Source: Gammaproteobacteria bacterium (lineage in GTDB: Bacteria; Pseudomonadota; Gammaproteobacteria; Steroidobacterales; Steroidobacteraceae). Taken from it: 63,540 bases of DNA. The notes under the pieces were generated by a model. The model saw nothing but the letters and a program-made list of their open reading frames with translations. It was not told the origin of the DNA and did not search any database. The DNA lies in assembly GCA_019247195.1 (NCBI GenBank), contig JAFAPI010000233.1:1-63540 (forward strand), in the 5' to 3' direction. The translations under genes were made by a program, and so were the position numbers. Of the stretch, positions 16,883 to 25,445 are shown piece by piece; the stretch's first letter is position 1; the number at the start of each line of letters is the position of its first letter.

Positions 16883-17365
16883 ACGGGCCGGACGCCGCCG
16901 CGCGCTGCGCGGCGGTCGTAACGCTTCACAGTTGAACAGCGCACATCCGGCGGCGCGGTGGGCGGCGATCAGACTCTGCTCCAGAGCGCGCGCCTGTTCC
17001 AGGGCGGGAACCCAATGCGTCACCAGCATGAAGGGCAGCCGCGCCCCATCCTCGTGCAGCGCGCGGATCCAGGTATATAACGGCACGAGGTGCGGCCGGC
17101 GTACCCACCATGGCGTCGGCACGCAAAGCCACAGGCACGCCGCGCGTACGTGTTGCCCGTAGCGCCGCGCCGGGGCGCGCGACTGTCCGACATAGCGCAC
17201 CGCCCGCACGTCACGGGGGTCCGACAGCGTATAGAGCGCGATACCCTCCGGCGGGCGTTGCGAATCATCACACACCAGCACGCCGACCTCCCGGCGCAGC
17301 CGGCGCGTGATCTCGGCGGGCGTGACCACCGGCCGCGGCTCGCAGAGCGGATTGTCCCCATCCAC
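16703..17365 (-). CDS. Orphan GIY-YIG nuclease-like protein with antisense C-terminus
   Basis: 220 residues from a GTG. The GIY-YIG core is seen as IALYTLSDP, then VRYVGQSRAPARRYGQH and the acidic ALEQSLIAAHR (E130) with ALFNCEAL near 145. No partner domain is attached, and no methylase or transposon gene is near. After about residue 161 the frame runs 180 bases antisense into the end of the brkB gene, so the last 59 residues are doubtful as a folded domain. Confidence 0.6.
   Translation of the reverse strand: MDGDNPLCEPRPVVTPAEITRRLRREVGVLVCDDSQRPPEGIALYTLSDPRDVRAVRYVGQSRAPARRYGQHVRAACLWLCVPTPWWVRRPHLVPLYTWIRALHEDGARLPFMLVTHWVPALEQARALEQSLIAAHRAAGCALFNCEALRPPRSARRRPARLQRHLPAGADVGELGAEEENHGRVVHPHDHHDERAGGTVRRTDRRPPEVQTDQRLADGE
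16895..16915 (+). terminator. Hairpin after brkB
   Basis: A perfect 9-base-pair stem CCGCCGCGC with a 3-base loop, 13 bases after the brkB stop and inside the antisense-facing GIY-YIG gene. No strong T-run follows. A plausible terminator for brkB. Confidence 0.35.
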
Positions 17366-17473
17366 GTGCGGAAGGCTACCGATCGCGGCGATGGAGATAA
17401 ATCCAGTGCTGCCGCTCCGGCGGCACTGGATGCGGGCGGTGCGGTTAAGATCGGCTCAGATTAGGAGGAGGCG

Positions 17474-18019
17474 ATGATTCGCAAGGGCCGGACCTCAGGG
17501 GATACCGCGCCCCACCCTCGGGGTTCGGCGCGGGACCGCCCTGCGCCGCAGGACGACCGCGCGGCGGGGCAGCTCACCGCCTACCTGCACCGGCACATTC
17601 CGCTCGCAGGCGCGATGCAGGCGGCGGTGCAGCGCGTCACGGCTGCGGAGGTGGTGCTGCGGTTGCCGCTCGCCCCCAACCTCAACCATCGGGCCACCGC
17701 CTTCGGTGGCAGTCTCGCGGCGGCGGCCATCCTCGCGGCGTGGACGCTCCTGAACGCACGCCTAGAGCGCGCCGGCAGCGCGGCCCGACTCGTCATCCAG
17801 CGCCACCGCATCGACTACGAGCGACCCGTGACGGGTGAGTTCACCGCGCACGCCTTCCTCGAGCCAGCTGCCGACTGGGAGCGTTTCGTGCACACGCTCG
17901 CGCGGCGGCGGCGCGCGCGGATCTGCGTGGCGTGCGAGATCGTTCAGGCCGGAGCGGTCGCCGCGCGCTTCGCCGGCGAATTCGTGGCCCTGACGCACGC
18001 GCCGCAGGCGCCGGACTGA
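17474..18019 (+). CDS. YiiD C-terminal-domain-type thioesterase
   Basis: 181 residues with a hot-dog fold pattern: PLAPNLNHRATAFGGSLAAA, then RLVIQRHRIDYERPVTGEF. This is the domain found at the C-terminus of E. coli YiiD, here alone behind a variable basic N-terminus. Acyl-thioester hydrolysis is the likely activity. An AGGAGGAGGCG site precedes the ATG. Confidence 0.8.
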   Translation: MIRKGRTSGDTAPHPRGSARDRPAPQDDRAAGQLTAYLHRHIPLAGAMQAAVQRVTAAEVVLRLPLAPNLNHRATAFGGSLAAAAILAAWTLLNARLERAGSAARLVIQRHRIDYERPVTGEFTAHAFLEPAADWERFVHTLARRRRARICVACEIVQAGAVAARFAGEFVALTHAPQAPD

Positions 18020-18026
18020 GCTTGGC

Positions 18027-20495
18027 TCAGGCGCGCACGCGCCGCTGCGTCGGGTCGTAGAACGGGCGCAACGATACCCGGGCGGGATAGCGCCGGCCCG
18101 CGATATCCACTTCCCAGCTCCCGGTGCCCAGATAGTCCGCGTCCACCACCACCTTCGGCTCGATCATCGCGAGCCCGACCGCCCCACCGAGGGTGTGACC
18201 GTAGGAGGCGGCACGCACGTAGCCCACCGGCGTGCCCTCGCGCAGCACGATCTCAGCGTGATACATGAGCGGCGCCGGGTCGGTGACCAGTACCTGCACC
18301 AGGCGGCGCTGCAGTGCGCCGCGCGCGCGCTGCGCCAGGACCGCTTCCTTGCCGATGAACCCGCCGCGCTTGTGCAGGTCGAGCGCGAAGGCGAGGCCGG
18401 TCTCATCCGGGGTATCGGTATTGTCGATGTCGTGCCCGTAGTCACGGTAGGCCTTCTCCAGGCGCAGACTCCCGAGGGCCTTGAGCCCTGCGTGCACCAG
18501 CCCGAAGGCCATGCCGGCGGCGCACAGCCGCTCATGCACGTGCACGGCCTGCTCCGCCGGCACGTACAGCTCGTAGCCGAGCTCACCGAGGTAAGTGATG
18601 CGCAGGCACAGCGCGCGCGCAAAGCCGATGTCGATCTCGCGCGCGCTGCGGAACGGGAAGGCCGCGTCGCTGAGGTCCACGCTCGTCACCTGCTGCAGCA
18701 GTTCGCGCGAGCGAGGTCCCTGCACGTTGATCTGGGCGTAGGCCGAGGTGACGTCGGTCACGAAAGCATGGGCGGCCTCCGCGGTGTGCCGCCGCAGCCA
18801 GGTCGCCGCGTGGCAGACCATGCTGTCGGTGACCACCACGAGAAAGTCATCTTCAGCAAGCTTGCTGACCGTGAGGTCGGCCTCGAGCCGCCCGCCTTCG
18901 TTCAACCACTGCGTATAGGTCACGGTGCCGCACGCGCCATCGACCTCGTTGCCGGAGATGCGGTTCAGGGTCGCGCCGGCGTCCCGACCCTGCACGCGCA
19001 GCTTGCCCATGAAGGACATGTCCATGAGGATCACGTTCTCGCGCGCCGCGCGGTGCTCGCGCGCCCAGCGGCCGAAGTAGGCCGGCCGGCCCCAGGTGAG
19101 GGGACCGGGGTCCGGGGATTGGCCCGGCTCGCCATACCAATCCGGACTCTCCCAGCCGCTCACCTCCTTGAAGTAGGCACCCTGTGCCGCTAGGCGCTCG
19201 TGCAGTGGCGAGCGGCGTACGTTGCGCGCGGTGCGCAGCGACATCGATGGGTAGTGGCACTTGTAGACCAGCCCGAGTGACTCCACGGTGCGCTCACGCC
19301 GATAAGCGGGGTTAGCCTGATAGCCCTGCAGCCGGTCCACGTGAATGGCGGTCACGTCGACATCCGGCCTCCCGGTGTCGATCCAATGGGCCATGAGGCG
19401 CCCCACCCCGCCGCCGGTCAGCACGCCGATCGAGTTCAGTCCGGCGGCCACGAAGTAGCCGCCCAGCTGCGGTGCCTCCCCCAGCAGCGGTCGCAGGTCG
19501 GGCGTGAAGCTCTCCGGCCCGCAGAAGAGCTTCTTCATGCCGATCTCGGCGGTGATCGGCACCCGCGACAGCGCGCGCTCGAGAAAGGGCGTGAGGCGGT
19601 CCCAGTCCGGCGGCAGCTCGAGGAAAGAGGCATCGGCGGGTATCCCCTCGACCCGCCACGGTGCGCACACCGGCTCGAACAGCCCCACCATCAGGCCGCC
19701 CCCCTCCTCGCGGTAGTAGCCATAGGTCGCGGGGTCTTCGAGCACCGGCATGTGCGGCGGGAGGTTGCGGATCGGCTCGGTGAGCAGGTAGTAGTGCTCG
19801 GCGGCCTGATTGGCGAGGCTCACCCCCGCCAATGCGCCGAACTGCCGCGCCCACATGCCCGCGCAGTTCACCACGATCTCGGTCTTGATGTCCCCGTGCG
19901 CGGTGCGCACCCCGCTGACCCGGCCGCGCTGGCGCAACACGCCGGTCGCCGCGACGCCCTCGATGATACGCACGCCGCGTTGCCGCGCGCCCTTCGCGAG
20001 GGCCATGGTGACGTCCACCGGGTTCACGCGCCCGTCCTCCTTGACGTAGAAACCCGCCTCGAGGTCATCGACCCGCGCCAGCGGGAAGAGGCGCTGCACC
20101 TCCGCGGGGGAGATCTCGTGCACGTCCACGCCGCAGTAGCGGTTGAAGGCCGCGACCCGGCGGTACTCCTCGAGGCGGTCGCGGTCGGAGGCGACCTCGA
20201 TGAAGCCGATCGGCGCGAAGCCGGTCGATTGGCCGGTCTCCGCCTCGAGCCGCGCGTAGAGCGCGCGCGTGTACTTGCGCATCTCGGTCGAGGTCTCGGA
20301 GGTCGAGCCGAAGGTCACCATCAGCCCGGCGGCGTGCCAGGTGGTACCGGAGGTCAGCCGATCACGCTCGAGCAGCACCACCTCGCGCCAGCCGAGCAAG
20401 CCGAGGTGATAGGCGACCGAGGTGCCGATGATGCCGCCGCCGACGATCACGGCGCGCGCGTGGGAGGGCAGACTGACGGCGGAGTCGCTGGACAC
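18027..20495 (-). CDS. FAD-dependent dehydrogenase with GcvT domain (dimethylglycine/sarcosine dehydrogenase-like)
   Basis: 822 residues. The N-terminal half is a DAO-type flavoprotein with AVIVGGGIIGTSVAYHLG and SGTTWHAAGLM, where the His is the usual flavin-attachment site. The C-terminal half is a GcvT-like folate-binding domain (ADLTVSKLAEDDFLVV, GELGYELYVP). Such fusions demethylate dimethylglycine or sarcosine and pass the methyl unit to tetrahydrofolate. A GTG at 20495 has GAGGG 7 bases upstream and is preferred to an ATG at 20537, which has none. It follows the agmatinase-like gene. Confidence 0.85.
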   Translation of the reverse strand: MSSDSAVSLPSHARAVIVGGGIIGTSVAYHLGLLGWREVVLLERDRLTSGTTWHAAGLMVTFGSTSETSTEMRKYTRALYARLEAETGQSTGFAPIGFIEVASDRDRLEEYRRVAAFNRYCGVDVHEISPAEVQRLFPLARVDDLEAGFYVKEDGRVNPVDVTMALAKGARQRGVRIIEGVAATGVLRQRGRVSGVRTAHGDIKTEIVVNCAGMWARQFGALAGVSLANQAAEHYYLLTEPIRNLPPHMPVLEDPATYGYYREEGGGLMVGLFEPVCAPWRVEGIPADASFLELPPDWDRLTPFLERALSRVPITAEIGMKKLFCGPESFTPDLRPLLGEAPQLGGYFVAAGLNSIGVLTGGGVGRLMAHWIDTGRPDVDVTAIHVDRLQGYQANPAYRRERTVESLGLVYKCHYPSMSLRTARNVRRSPLHERLAAQGAYFKEVSGWESPDWYGEPGQSPDPGPLTWGRPAYFGRWAREHRAARENVILMDMSFMGKLRVQGRDAGATLNRISGNEVDGACGTVTYTQWLNEGGRLEADLTVSKLAEDDFLVVVTDSMVCHAATWLRRHTAEAAHAFVTDVTSAYAQINVQGPRSRELLQQVTSVDLSDAAFPFRSAREIDIGFARALCLRITYLGELGYELYVPAEQAVHVHERLCAAGMAFGLVHAGLKALGSLRLEKAYRDYGHDIDNTDTPDETGLAFALDLHKRGGFIGKEAVLAQRARGALQRRLVQVLVTDPAPLMYHAEIVLREGTPVGYVRAASYGHTLGGAVGLAMIEPKVVVDADYLGTGSWEVDIAGRRYPARVSLRPFYDPTQRRVRA

Positions 20496-20546
20496 GGCAG
20501 AACCCTCGCGGCGGGGCGGCCGCGAATCTTGCCACATCCGCGGGCG

Positions 20547-21566
20547 CTACTCGCGCCCGAGCGTCATCAGGGCAAATTCCTCGAACAGGATCTGCGCAGC
20601 GAGCTGCGCGGTGTTGGTCGTGGGATCGTACTGCGGCGCGACCTCCACCACGTCTGCGCCGACGATGTTCAGGCCGCTCAGGCCGCGCAGCAGCGCGAGT
20701 CCCTCACGCGCCTCGAGCCCCCCGGCCTCGGGGGTGCCGGTGCCGGGGGCATAGGCCGGATCGAAGCCGTCCACGTCGACGGAGACGTACACCGGATGCT
20801 CGCCCACCACCGCCCGCGCCCGGGCGATCACGGCGTCGAGACCGAGCCGCAGGAAGTCCTCCATATAGATGACCGTCATGCCGGCGGCATGCGAGAACTC
20901 CCAGAACATGTTCGCGGCGCCACGGATGCCGATCTGCACGGTGCGCTCCGGATCGAGCACTCCGTCGAGCACGGCCAGGCGGAACGGGCCGCCGTGGTGG
21001 AACTTCGAGCCGTCGTAGGCTCCCATCGTGTCGCAGTGCGCATCGATGTGCACCAGCGCGAGCGGCTGATCGCGACCGAGGGCCTTTAGGATCGGGTAGG
21101 TGATCGAGTGATCACCCCCCACCGACAGCGGCCGGATGCCGTGCGCCTTGAGGCCGAGGTAGAACTGCTCGATGTCGTGCAGGGACTGCTCCAGGCTGTA
21201 GCGGCTCGTGAAGGGCACGTCGCCGATGTCGGCGGCGCGCGCACGCGCCTTCGGCACCCCCCGCAGCGTCGGGTGGTACGGCCCGATACGCTCGATGGTG
21301 CGCACGGCGCGCGGCCCGAACCGGGCGCCGGCGCGGTTCGAGACCCCCAGATCCATCGGCACGCCCACCACCGCGATGTCGAGCTCCGTGGCGCCCGGCG
21401 CGTGCGGCAGGCCGAGGAATGTCGCGACTCCCGAGTACGGCAGGGCGCGGCGCCCATCGGGCGAGCGCACGTCGCTCGCGGCGCGGGTAAGCACCGGGTC
21501 ATCCCCATCGAAGGCGTCGCGCCCGGCGTAGCGCTCACGCAGCCGCTGCAGCTTTTGCCGATCCAT
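20547..21566 (-). CDS. Agmatinase/ureohydrolase family protein
   Basis: 339 residues with all manganese-binding motifs of the arginase/agmatinase family: SVGGDHS (H153), DAHCDT (175-180) and SVDVDGFDP (262-270), followed by APGTGTPE. It is more like guanidinobutyrase/guanidinopropionase-type enzymes in its long N-terminus, so the guanidino substrate is uncertain. ATG at 21566; an adjacent GTG at 21569 is possible. It lies upstream of the FAD/GcvT gene on the same strand. Confidence 0.88.
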   Translation of the reverse strand: MDRQKLQRLRERYAGRDAFDGDDPVLTRAASDVRSPDGRRALPYSGVATFLGLPHAPGATELDIAVVGVPMDLGVSNRAGARFGPRAVRTIERIGPYHPTLRGVPKARARAADIGDVPFTSRYSLEQSLHDIEQFYLGLKAHGIRPLSVGGDHSITYPILKALGRDQPLALVHIDAHCDTMGAYDGSKFHHGGPFRLAVLDGVLDPERTVQIGIRGAANMFWEFSHAAGMTVIYMEDFLRLGLDAVIARARAVVGEHPVYVSVDVDGFDPAYAPGTGTPEAGGLEAREGLALLRGLSGLNIVGADVVEVAPQYDPTTNTAQLAAQILFEEFALMTLGRE

Positions 21567-21746
21567 CACCCTCTCCCGCCAGAGCCCGCATCATAGAGCA
21601 AGCGCTGGCCGCGGACCGGCTCGACCTCACGTACACCGACGGCCCACCGGTTTCAGCTGCCGCGAAGCTGAGTCCTTCTCCGACATATTCGTCACCGGCC
21701 GGGGGTAGCATCCGCCTCACTTGGATGCGACCTACGAGATGACACC

Positions 21747-21866
21747 ATGTTCATGCCGGTCTGGATCCTCATCGCCACGGCCCTAGGAATCGTGGCCTTC
21801 TCGGCACTGAAGACACGCCGCCGCGTGCTTCCGCACTTCGCTCACCGGCGCCGTCCGGTGCGCTGA
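21747..21866 (+). CDS. Possible 39-aa membrane peptide
   Basis: 39 residues: one hydrophobic span MPVWILIATALGIVAFSAL followed by a strongly basic tail (KTRRRVLPHFAHRRRPVR). The inside-positive layout is that of a single-span membrane peptide, but no clear ribosome site or homolog supports it. Confidence 0.35.
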   Translation: MFMPVWILIATALGIVAFSALKTRRRVLPHFAHRRRPVR

Positions 21867-22231
21867 GGTCACGCGCGTGCCCGTCCGTCATCGTCCCTCC
21901 GGCCCGGCGCGGCCTCTCGCGCGCGGGCGCGTTCCCCGCCACCGCCTCACGGCGGCTCTCGTCCGGACCGCCGGGCGGCTGGATACCCTGCTCGCAGTGC
22001 AGGCGCGCCTGACTGGCCTCCCGTTCGCGAGACACGCCCGTGATCACGCACGCCGGCCCGTTGTGCCGGCGCGCCTGCCCGCGCCTGGCAGCCGGCTGCG
22101 CCCGGCAGCCGCCCTCGAGCACCGCTACCGCTGAGTGGCCCGTAGGTGTGCACCGACCGCCGCTCAGCGCGGCGGCTGCTCTGCGCGCGGGAGGCGCCCG
22201 GACACTCACCGTCCTATTTCGGAGGCCAACC
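21867..22231. other. 365-base region without a recognisable gene
   Basis: Extremely GC-rich. An open frame at 21877-22134 on the plus strand has an Arg/Pro/Ala composition typical of chance high-GC frames. GGAGG for the next gene lies at its right end. I see no RNA gene or clear hairpin. Confidence 0.5.
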
Positions 22232-22723
22232 ATGACATCGACAGCCCTTGATGCGAGCCGCGTGGAGTCCCTGCTGGAGGACTTCGACAATACGATGCTC
22301 GTGACGCACGCGGACGGGCGGCTGCACGCGCGACCGATGCGGGTGGTGGAACGCAGCGCCGGCGGCTCCCTCTACCTCGTGAGCGGCGCGGACAGCGGCA
22401 AGGTCGCCGAGATCGAGGCGAACGCCGCGGTGACGCTCACCTTCCAGGACGCGCGGCAATTTCTGGTGCTGAGCGGGCGCGCGCGGCCCACCCGCGATCG
22501 CGCGCTGATCGAGCGGCTGTGGAGCGATGCCTGGCGGGTCTGGTTTCCGCAGGGGAAAGAGGACCCGAACATCTGTCTCATCCAGGTCGAGCCTACCGAG
22601 GCCGAGTACTGGGACAACAGCGGCGCCCGCGGCCTGAAATACGCGTTCCAGGCGGCCCGCGCGTACGCCACGGGCCACACGCCCCGGCCCGACCCCGACC
22701 AGCACGGCAAGGTGCGCCTTTGA
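22232..22723 (+). CDS. Pyridoxamine 5'-phosphate oxidase-like (general stress protein 26 type) flavoprotein
   Basis: 163 residues of the split-barrel FMN-binding fold: MLVTHADGRLHARPM, then VAEIEANAAVTLTFQD and SGRARPTRDRALIERLWS, ending with VEPTEAEYWD. These features match the GSP26-like branch, not true PdxH. The role is probably flavin- or F420-type redox in stress. ATG with a GGAGG site 7 bases upstream. Confidence 0.85.
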   Translation: MTSTALDASRVESLLEDFDNTMLVTHADGRLHARPMRVVERSAGGSLYLVSGADSGKVAEIEANAAVTLTFQDARQFLVLSGRARPTRDRALIERLWSDAWRVWFPQGKEDPNICLIQVEPTEAEYWDNSGARGLKYAFQAARAYATGHTPRPDPDQHGKVRL

Positions 22724-22824
22724 GTCCCCCCCGGCGGCCAGGCCCCGCCTTTGGTAGTCTGAGCCGGCGCAGCTTCAGCGCGCGGGCGTGGTGCCGACAA
22801 GCGCGGCACCGCCGGAGATGACGC

Positions 22825-23091
22825 ATGGCGACGGGCTGGGCCGGCGAGGGTGCGGTGCAGGATCAGATCGATGCGACGGTCGAGGACGCGGTGCGCCGCG
22901 CCAAGAGCCGGTTGCCGCAGGGACCCTCCGCGGAGCATTGCGTGCGCTGCGGCAGCGCCATTCCCGAGGCGCGCCGTGCGGCGATACCGGGCGTGCAGCT
23001 GTGCCTCCCCTGCCAGGATGCCGAGGATAAGAAGTCGGCCACGTTCAGTGGCTACAACCGCCGCGGCAGCAAGGACAGTCAGCTGCGCTGA
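22825..23091 (+). CDS. DksA/TraR C4-type zinc-finger protein (YbiI-like)
   Basis: 88 residues with a four-Cys zinc finger: C39-x-x-C42 and C60-x-x-C63 in CVRCGSAIPEARR and LCLPCQ. It is the short, TraR-like form that may act at the RNA polymerase secondary channel. Its last 13 bases overlap tail to tail with the second brkB gene. Confidence 0.85.
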   Translation: MATGWAGEGAVQDQIDATVEDAVRRAKSRLPQGPSAEHCVRCGSAIPEARRAAIPGVQLCLPCQDAEDKKSATFSGYNRRGSKDSQLR

Positions 23092-23972
23092 GCGGCGCGA
23101 GCGACCTCCGCCTCGCGCTCCCGCTCGCGCAGGCGCAGTCCGCCGAAACACGCCGTGAACTCCGCGCCGAACAGGAAGATCTGCGCGGTGTAGTACAGCC
23201 ACAGCAGCAGCGCGGCGAAGGACGCCGCCGCGCCGAACGCCGAGGGCTCGCTCGAATGGGCCAGATACAGCCCGATCGCCCGCCGGCCGATGTCAAAGAG
23301 GGTTGCCGTGAGCACTCCGCCTGCTATCACCACTGGCCAGTCAAGGCGGCGGGCCGGCAGGAAGCGGAACACGAGCGCGAAGAAACCCGACACGAGCACG
23401 AGCGAGGTCAGGTACCCCAGGCCACTCAGCAGCGCGACGACCCCGGGGTAGCGCAGCGCGAGCGCGTCGCTGGCGCTCGACAGTACGGTCGAGAGCGTCA
23501 GCGAGACGAGCAGCAGGAAACCGAGCGCTACGATCACCCCGAGCGAGAGCAGCCGCGTACGGATCCAGCCGCGTACGCCGGTACGGTGCGGGCAGCGCGT
23601 ATTCCAGATGGTCTCTAGCGCATCCTCGAGCGCGGCCCATACGGTCGTCGCCCCGACGAGCAGGGTGCCGGCGCTGATGAGCGTGGAGAGCAGCCCATGG
23701 CCGTACTTGGCGCTCGCCGCCGCGTTCAGCAGTACGCGCGCGGTGGCAGGACCGAACAGCGCGCTCAGCTGCAAACCCACCTGCTGGTAGGCAGCCTTAC
23801 TGCCGATGATCTCGCCGGCGATCATCAGCAGGATGATGAGCAGCGGGGCCAGCGAGAACGCGCAGTAAAACGCCAGCGCGGCACCCAGGGTCGAGGCGCG
23901 GTCGGCGACCCAGTAGTTGACGGTGCAGTGAAGTAACCGCCACGCCCGTGCCAGACCTGATTCGCCGTCCAT
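23079..23972 (-). CDS. YihY/BrkB family membrane protein, copy 2
   Basis: 297 residues, same family as the gene at 16043-16882 but clearly diverged. Signatures include TLGAALAFYCAFSLAPLLII near the N-terminus, LETIWNTRCP in the middle and YYTAQIFLFGAEFTACFG near the end. About six membrane spans. The C-terminal tail is charged (REREREAEVARAAQ). Confidence 0.87.
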   Translation of the reverse strand: MDGESGLARAWRLLHCTVNYWVADRASTLGAALAFYCAFSLAPLLIILLMIAGEIIGSKAAYQQVGLQLSALFGPATARVLLNAAASAKYGHGLLSTLISAGTLLVGATTVWAALEDALETIWNTRCPHRTGVRGWIRTRLLSLGVIVALGFLLLVSLTLSTVLSSASDALALRYPGVVALLSGLGYLTSLVLVSGFFALVFRFLPARRLDWPVVIAGGVLTATLFDIGRRAIGLYLAHSSEPSAFGAAASFAALLLWLYYTAQIFLFGAEFTACFGGLRLREREREAEVARAAQRS

Positions 23973-24116
23973 GGCTCATTCTCGGGGCGCGGCGCCCCTT
24001 TTGTGGCGCGTCTGCCCGCGCGCGCACGTAGGTCCGTCGCGGGAGCGCAGGTCAACCGATTCCGACGGCGCTGGGGCGGCTTGCCGCGCACCGGCGCGCT
24101 TCCGTACCGTGCGCCC

Positions 24117-25445
24117 ATGGCGCTGCCGCAGTTCGATGCCATCGTGATAGGGGCGGGCGTGGCCGGGCTCGCCGCGGCGGGCGAGCTCGCGCGCGCGGGA
24201 CGCGCGACGCTCCTCCTCGAGGCCCGCGACCGTATCGGCGGGCGCGTCTGGACGCGATCCGAGCCCGCCCTGGGCGTTCCCGTCGAGCTGGGGGCAGAGT
24301 TCATCCACGGCCGGGCGCAGCTGACTCGGGACTGGCTGGCGCGCGCCGCAGTCGGCGTGACCGACGCGGCCGAGCGGCACCTCACTCTGCAGCACGGGGT
24401 ACTGCGCGAGGGCGAGCGTCTGTTCGCACAGGTGCAGCGGGTATTGCGGCACAGCCACGCGCTGGACCTGAGGGATGTGTCTTTCGACACCCTGCTCGAC
24501 CGCCACCTTCGCGCTGAGCTCACGCCGGAGGCGCGCCGCTTTGCCCGGATGATGGCGCAGGGTTTCGACGCCGCGGACACGCGCCGCGCGAGCGCGCGTG
24601 CATTGCGCGCGGAGTGGTCGGGCGACACCCTCGGGGATGCGCCGACCTCGCGCCCCGACGGCGGATACGGTTCGCTCCTGGAGGCGCTGCGGCGCGAGCT
24701 GCCGCCGGAACGGGTGCAGCTGCGGCTGCAGTGCGCGGTCAGCGCCGTGCGCTGGTCCGCGCAGGGTGTCGAGGTGCGGGCGCGGCATCTGGGCGCGGTG
24801 CTGCACGCGAGGGCCCGTCATGCCCTCCTCGCGCTGCCGGTGGAGTCGCTGCGCGGTGGCAGCGGTGCGCCCCGCTTCGCCCCGACCCTGCAGGCGAAGC
24901 GCGCGCCGCTGCGGGCGGTGCGCTCGGGCCCCGTGGTGAAGCTTCTGCTGCGCTTCGCCACGCCTTTCTGGGAAACCCTCCAGCAGGGTCGCTTCCGTGA
25001 CGCGGGTTTCTTTCACGCCACGGGGGCGCGCCTGCCGACCTTCTGGTCGCCGGCGCCCGCGCACGCACCGCTGCTCGTCGCCTGGGCGGGCGGGCCACGG
25101 GCCCGTCAGCTGCTGACCTTGTCTCCGCCCCGCCTGGCGCACGCCGCGCTCGCAAGCCTCGAGCGCATGTTCGGTCGCAGACCCCCTGGCGTCGAGGCCT
25201 GTTATTTTCACGACTGGCAGCGCGACCCCTGGTCCCGCGGCGCGTACAGCTACGTCACCGTGGGCGGGGAGGCCGCGCGCGGTCAGCTGGCCGAACCGCT
25301 CGCGCAGTCACTCTTCTTCGCGGGCGAGGCCACCGATGTCGATGGGGAGGCCGGCACCGTGACCGGCGCGCTGCAGAGCGGGGTGCGCGCGGCCCGCCAG
25401 CTCCTCGAGTCACCCCGCCTGCGGCCCCATGGCCGCCGCCCATGA
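24117..25445 (+). CDS. Flavin amine oxidase (monoamine oxidase family)
   Basis: 442 residues. The FAD-binding Rossmann motif DAIVIGAGVAGLAAAGELAR starts at residue 6, with RIGGRVWT behind it, and the C-terminal FAD site is FFAGEATDVDGEAGTV. It probably oxidises an amine to an imine or aldehyde. The ATG at 24117 gives the normal short N-terminus. The stop overlaps the start of the alcohol dehydrogenase gene (ATGA), so the two are translated together. Confidence 0.88.
   Translation: MALPQFDAIVIGAGVAGLAAAGELARAGRATLLLEARDRIGGRVWTRSEPALGVPVELGAEFIHGRAQLTRDWLARAAVGVTDAAERHLTLQHGVLREGERLFAQVQRVLRHSHALDLRDVSFDTLLDRHLRAELTPEARRFARMMAQGFDAADTRRASARALRAEWSGDTLGDAPTSRPDGGYGSLLEALRRELPPERVQLRLQCAVSAVRWSAQGVEVRARHLGAVLHARARHALLALPVESLRGGSGAPRFAPTLQAKRAPLRAVRSGPVVKLLLRFATPFWETLQQGRFRDAGFFHATGARLPTFWSPAPAHAPLLVAWAGGPRARQLLTLSPPRLAHAALASLERMFGRRPPGVEACYFHDWQRDPWSRGAYSYVTVGGEAARGQLAEPLAQSLFFAGEATDVDGEAGTVTGALQSGVRAARQLLESPRLRPHGRRP

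Noticed and set aside
21877-22134. Plus-strand 85-residue frame in the gap
   Set aside because: Arg/Pro/Ala-rich, no ribosome site, no match.
24003-24116. N-terminal extension of the amine oxidase to 24003
   Set aside because: The 38 extra residues are Arg/Ala/Gly-rich and precede the normal Rossmann start.
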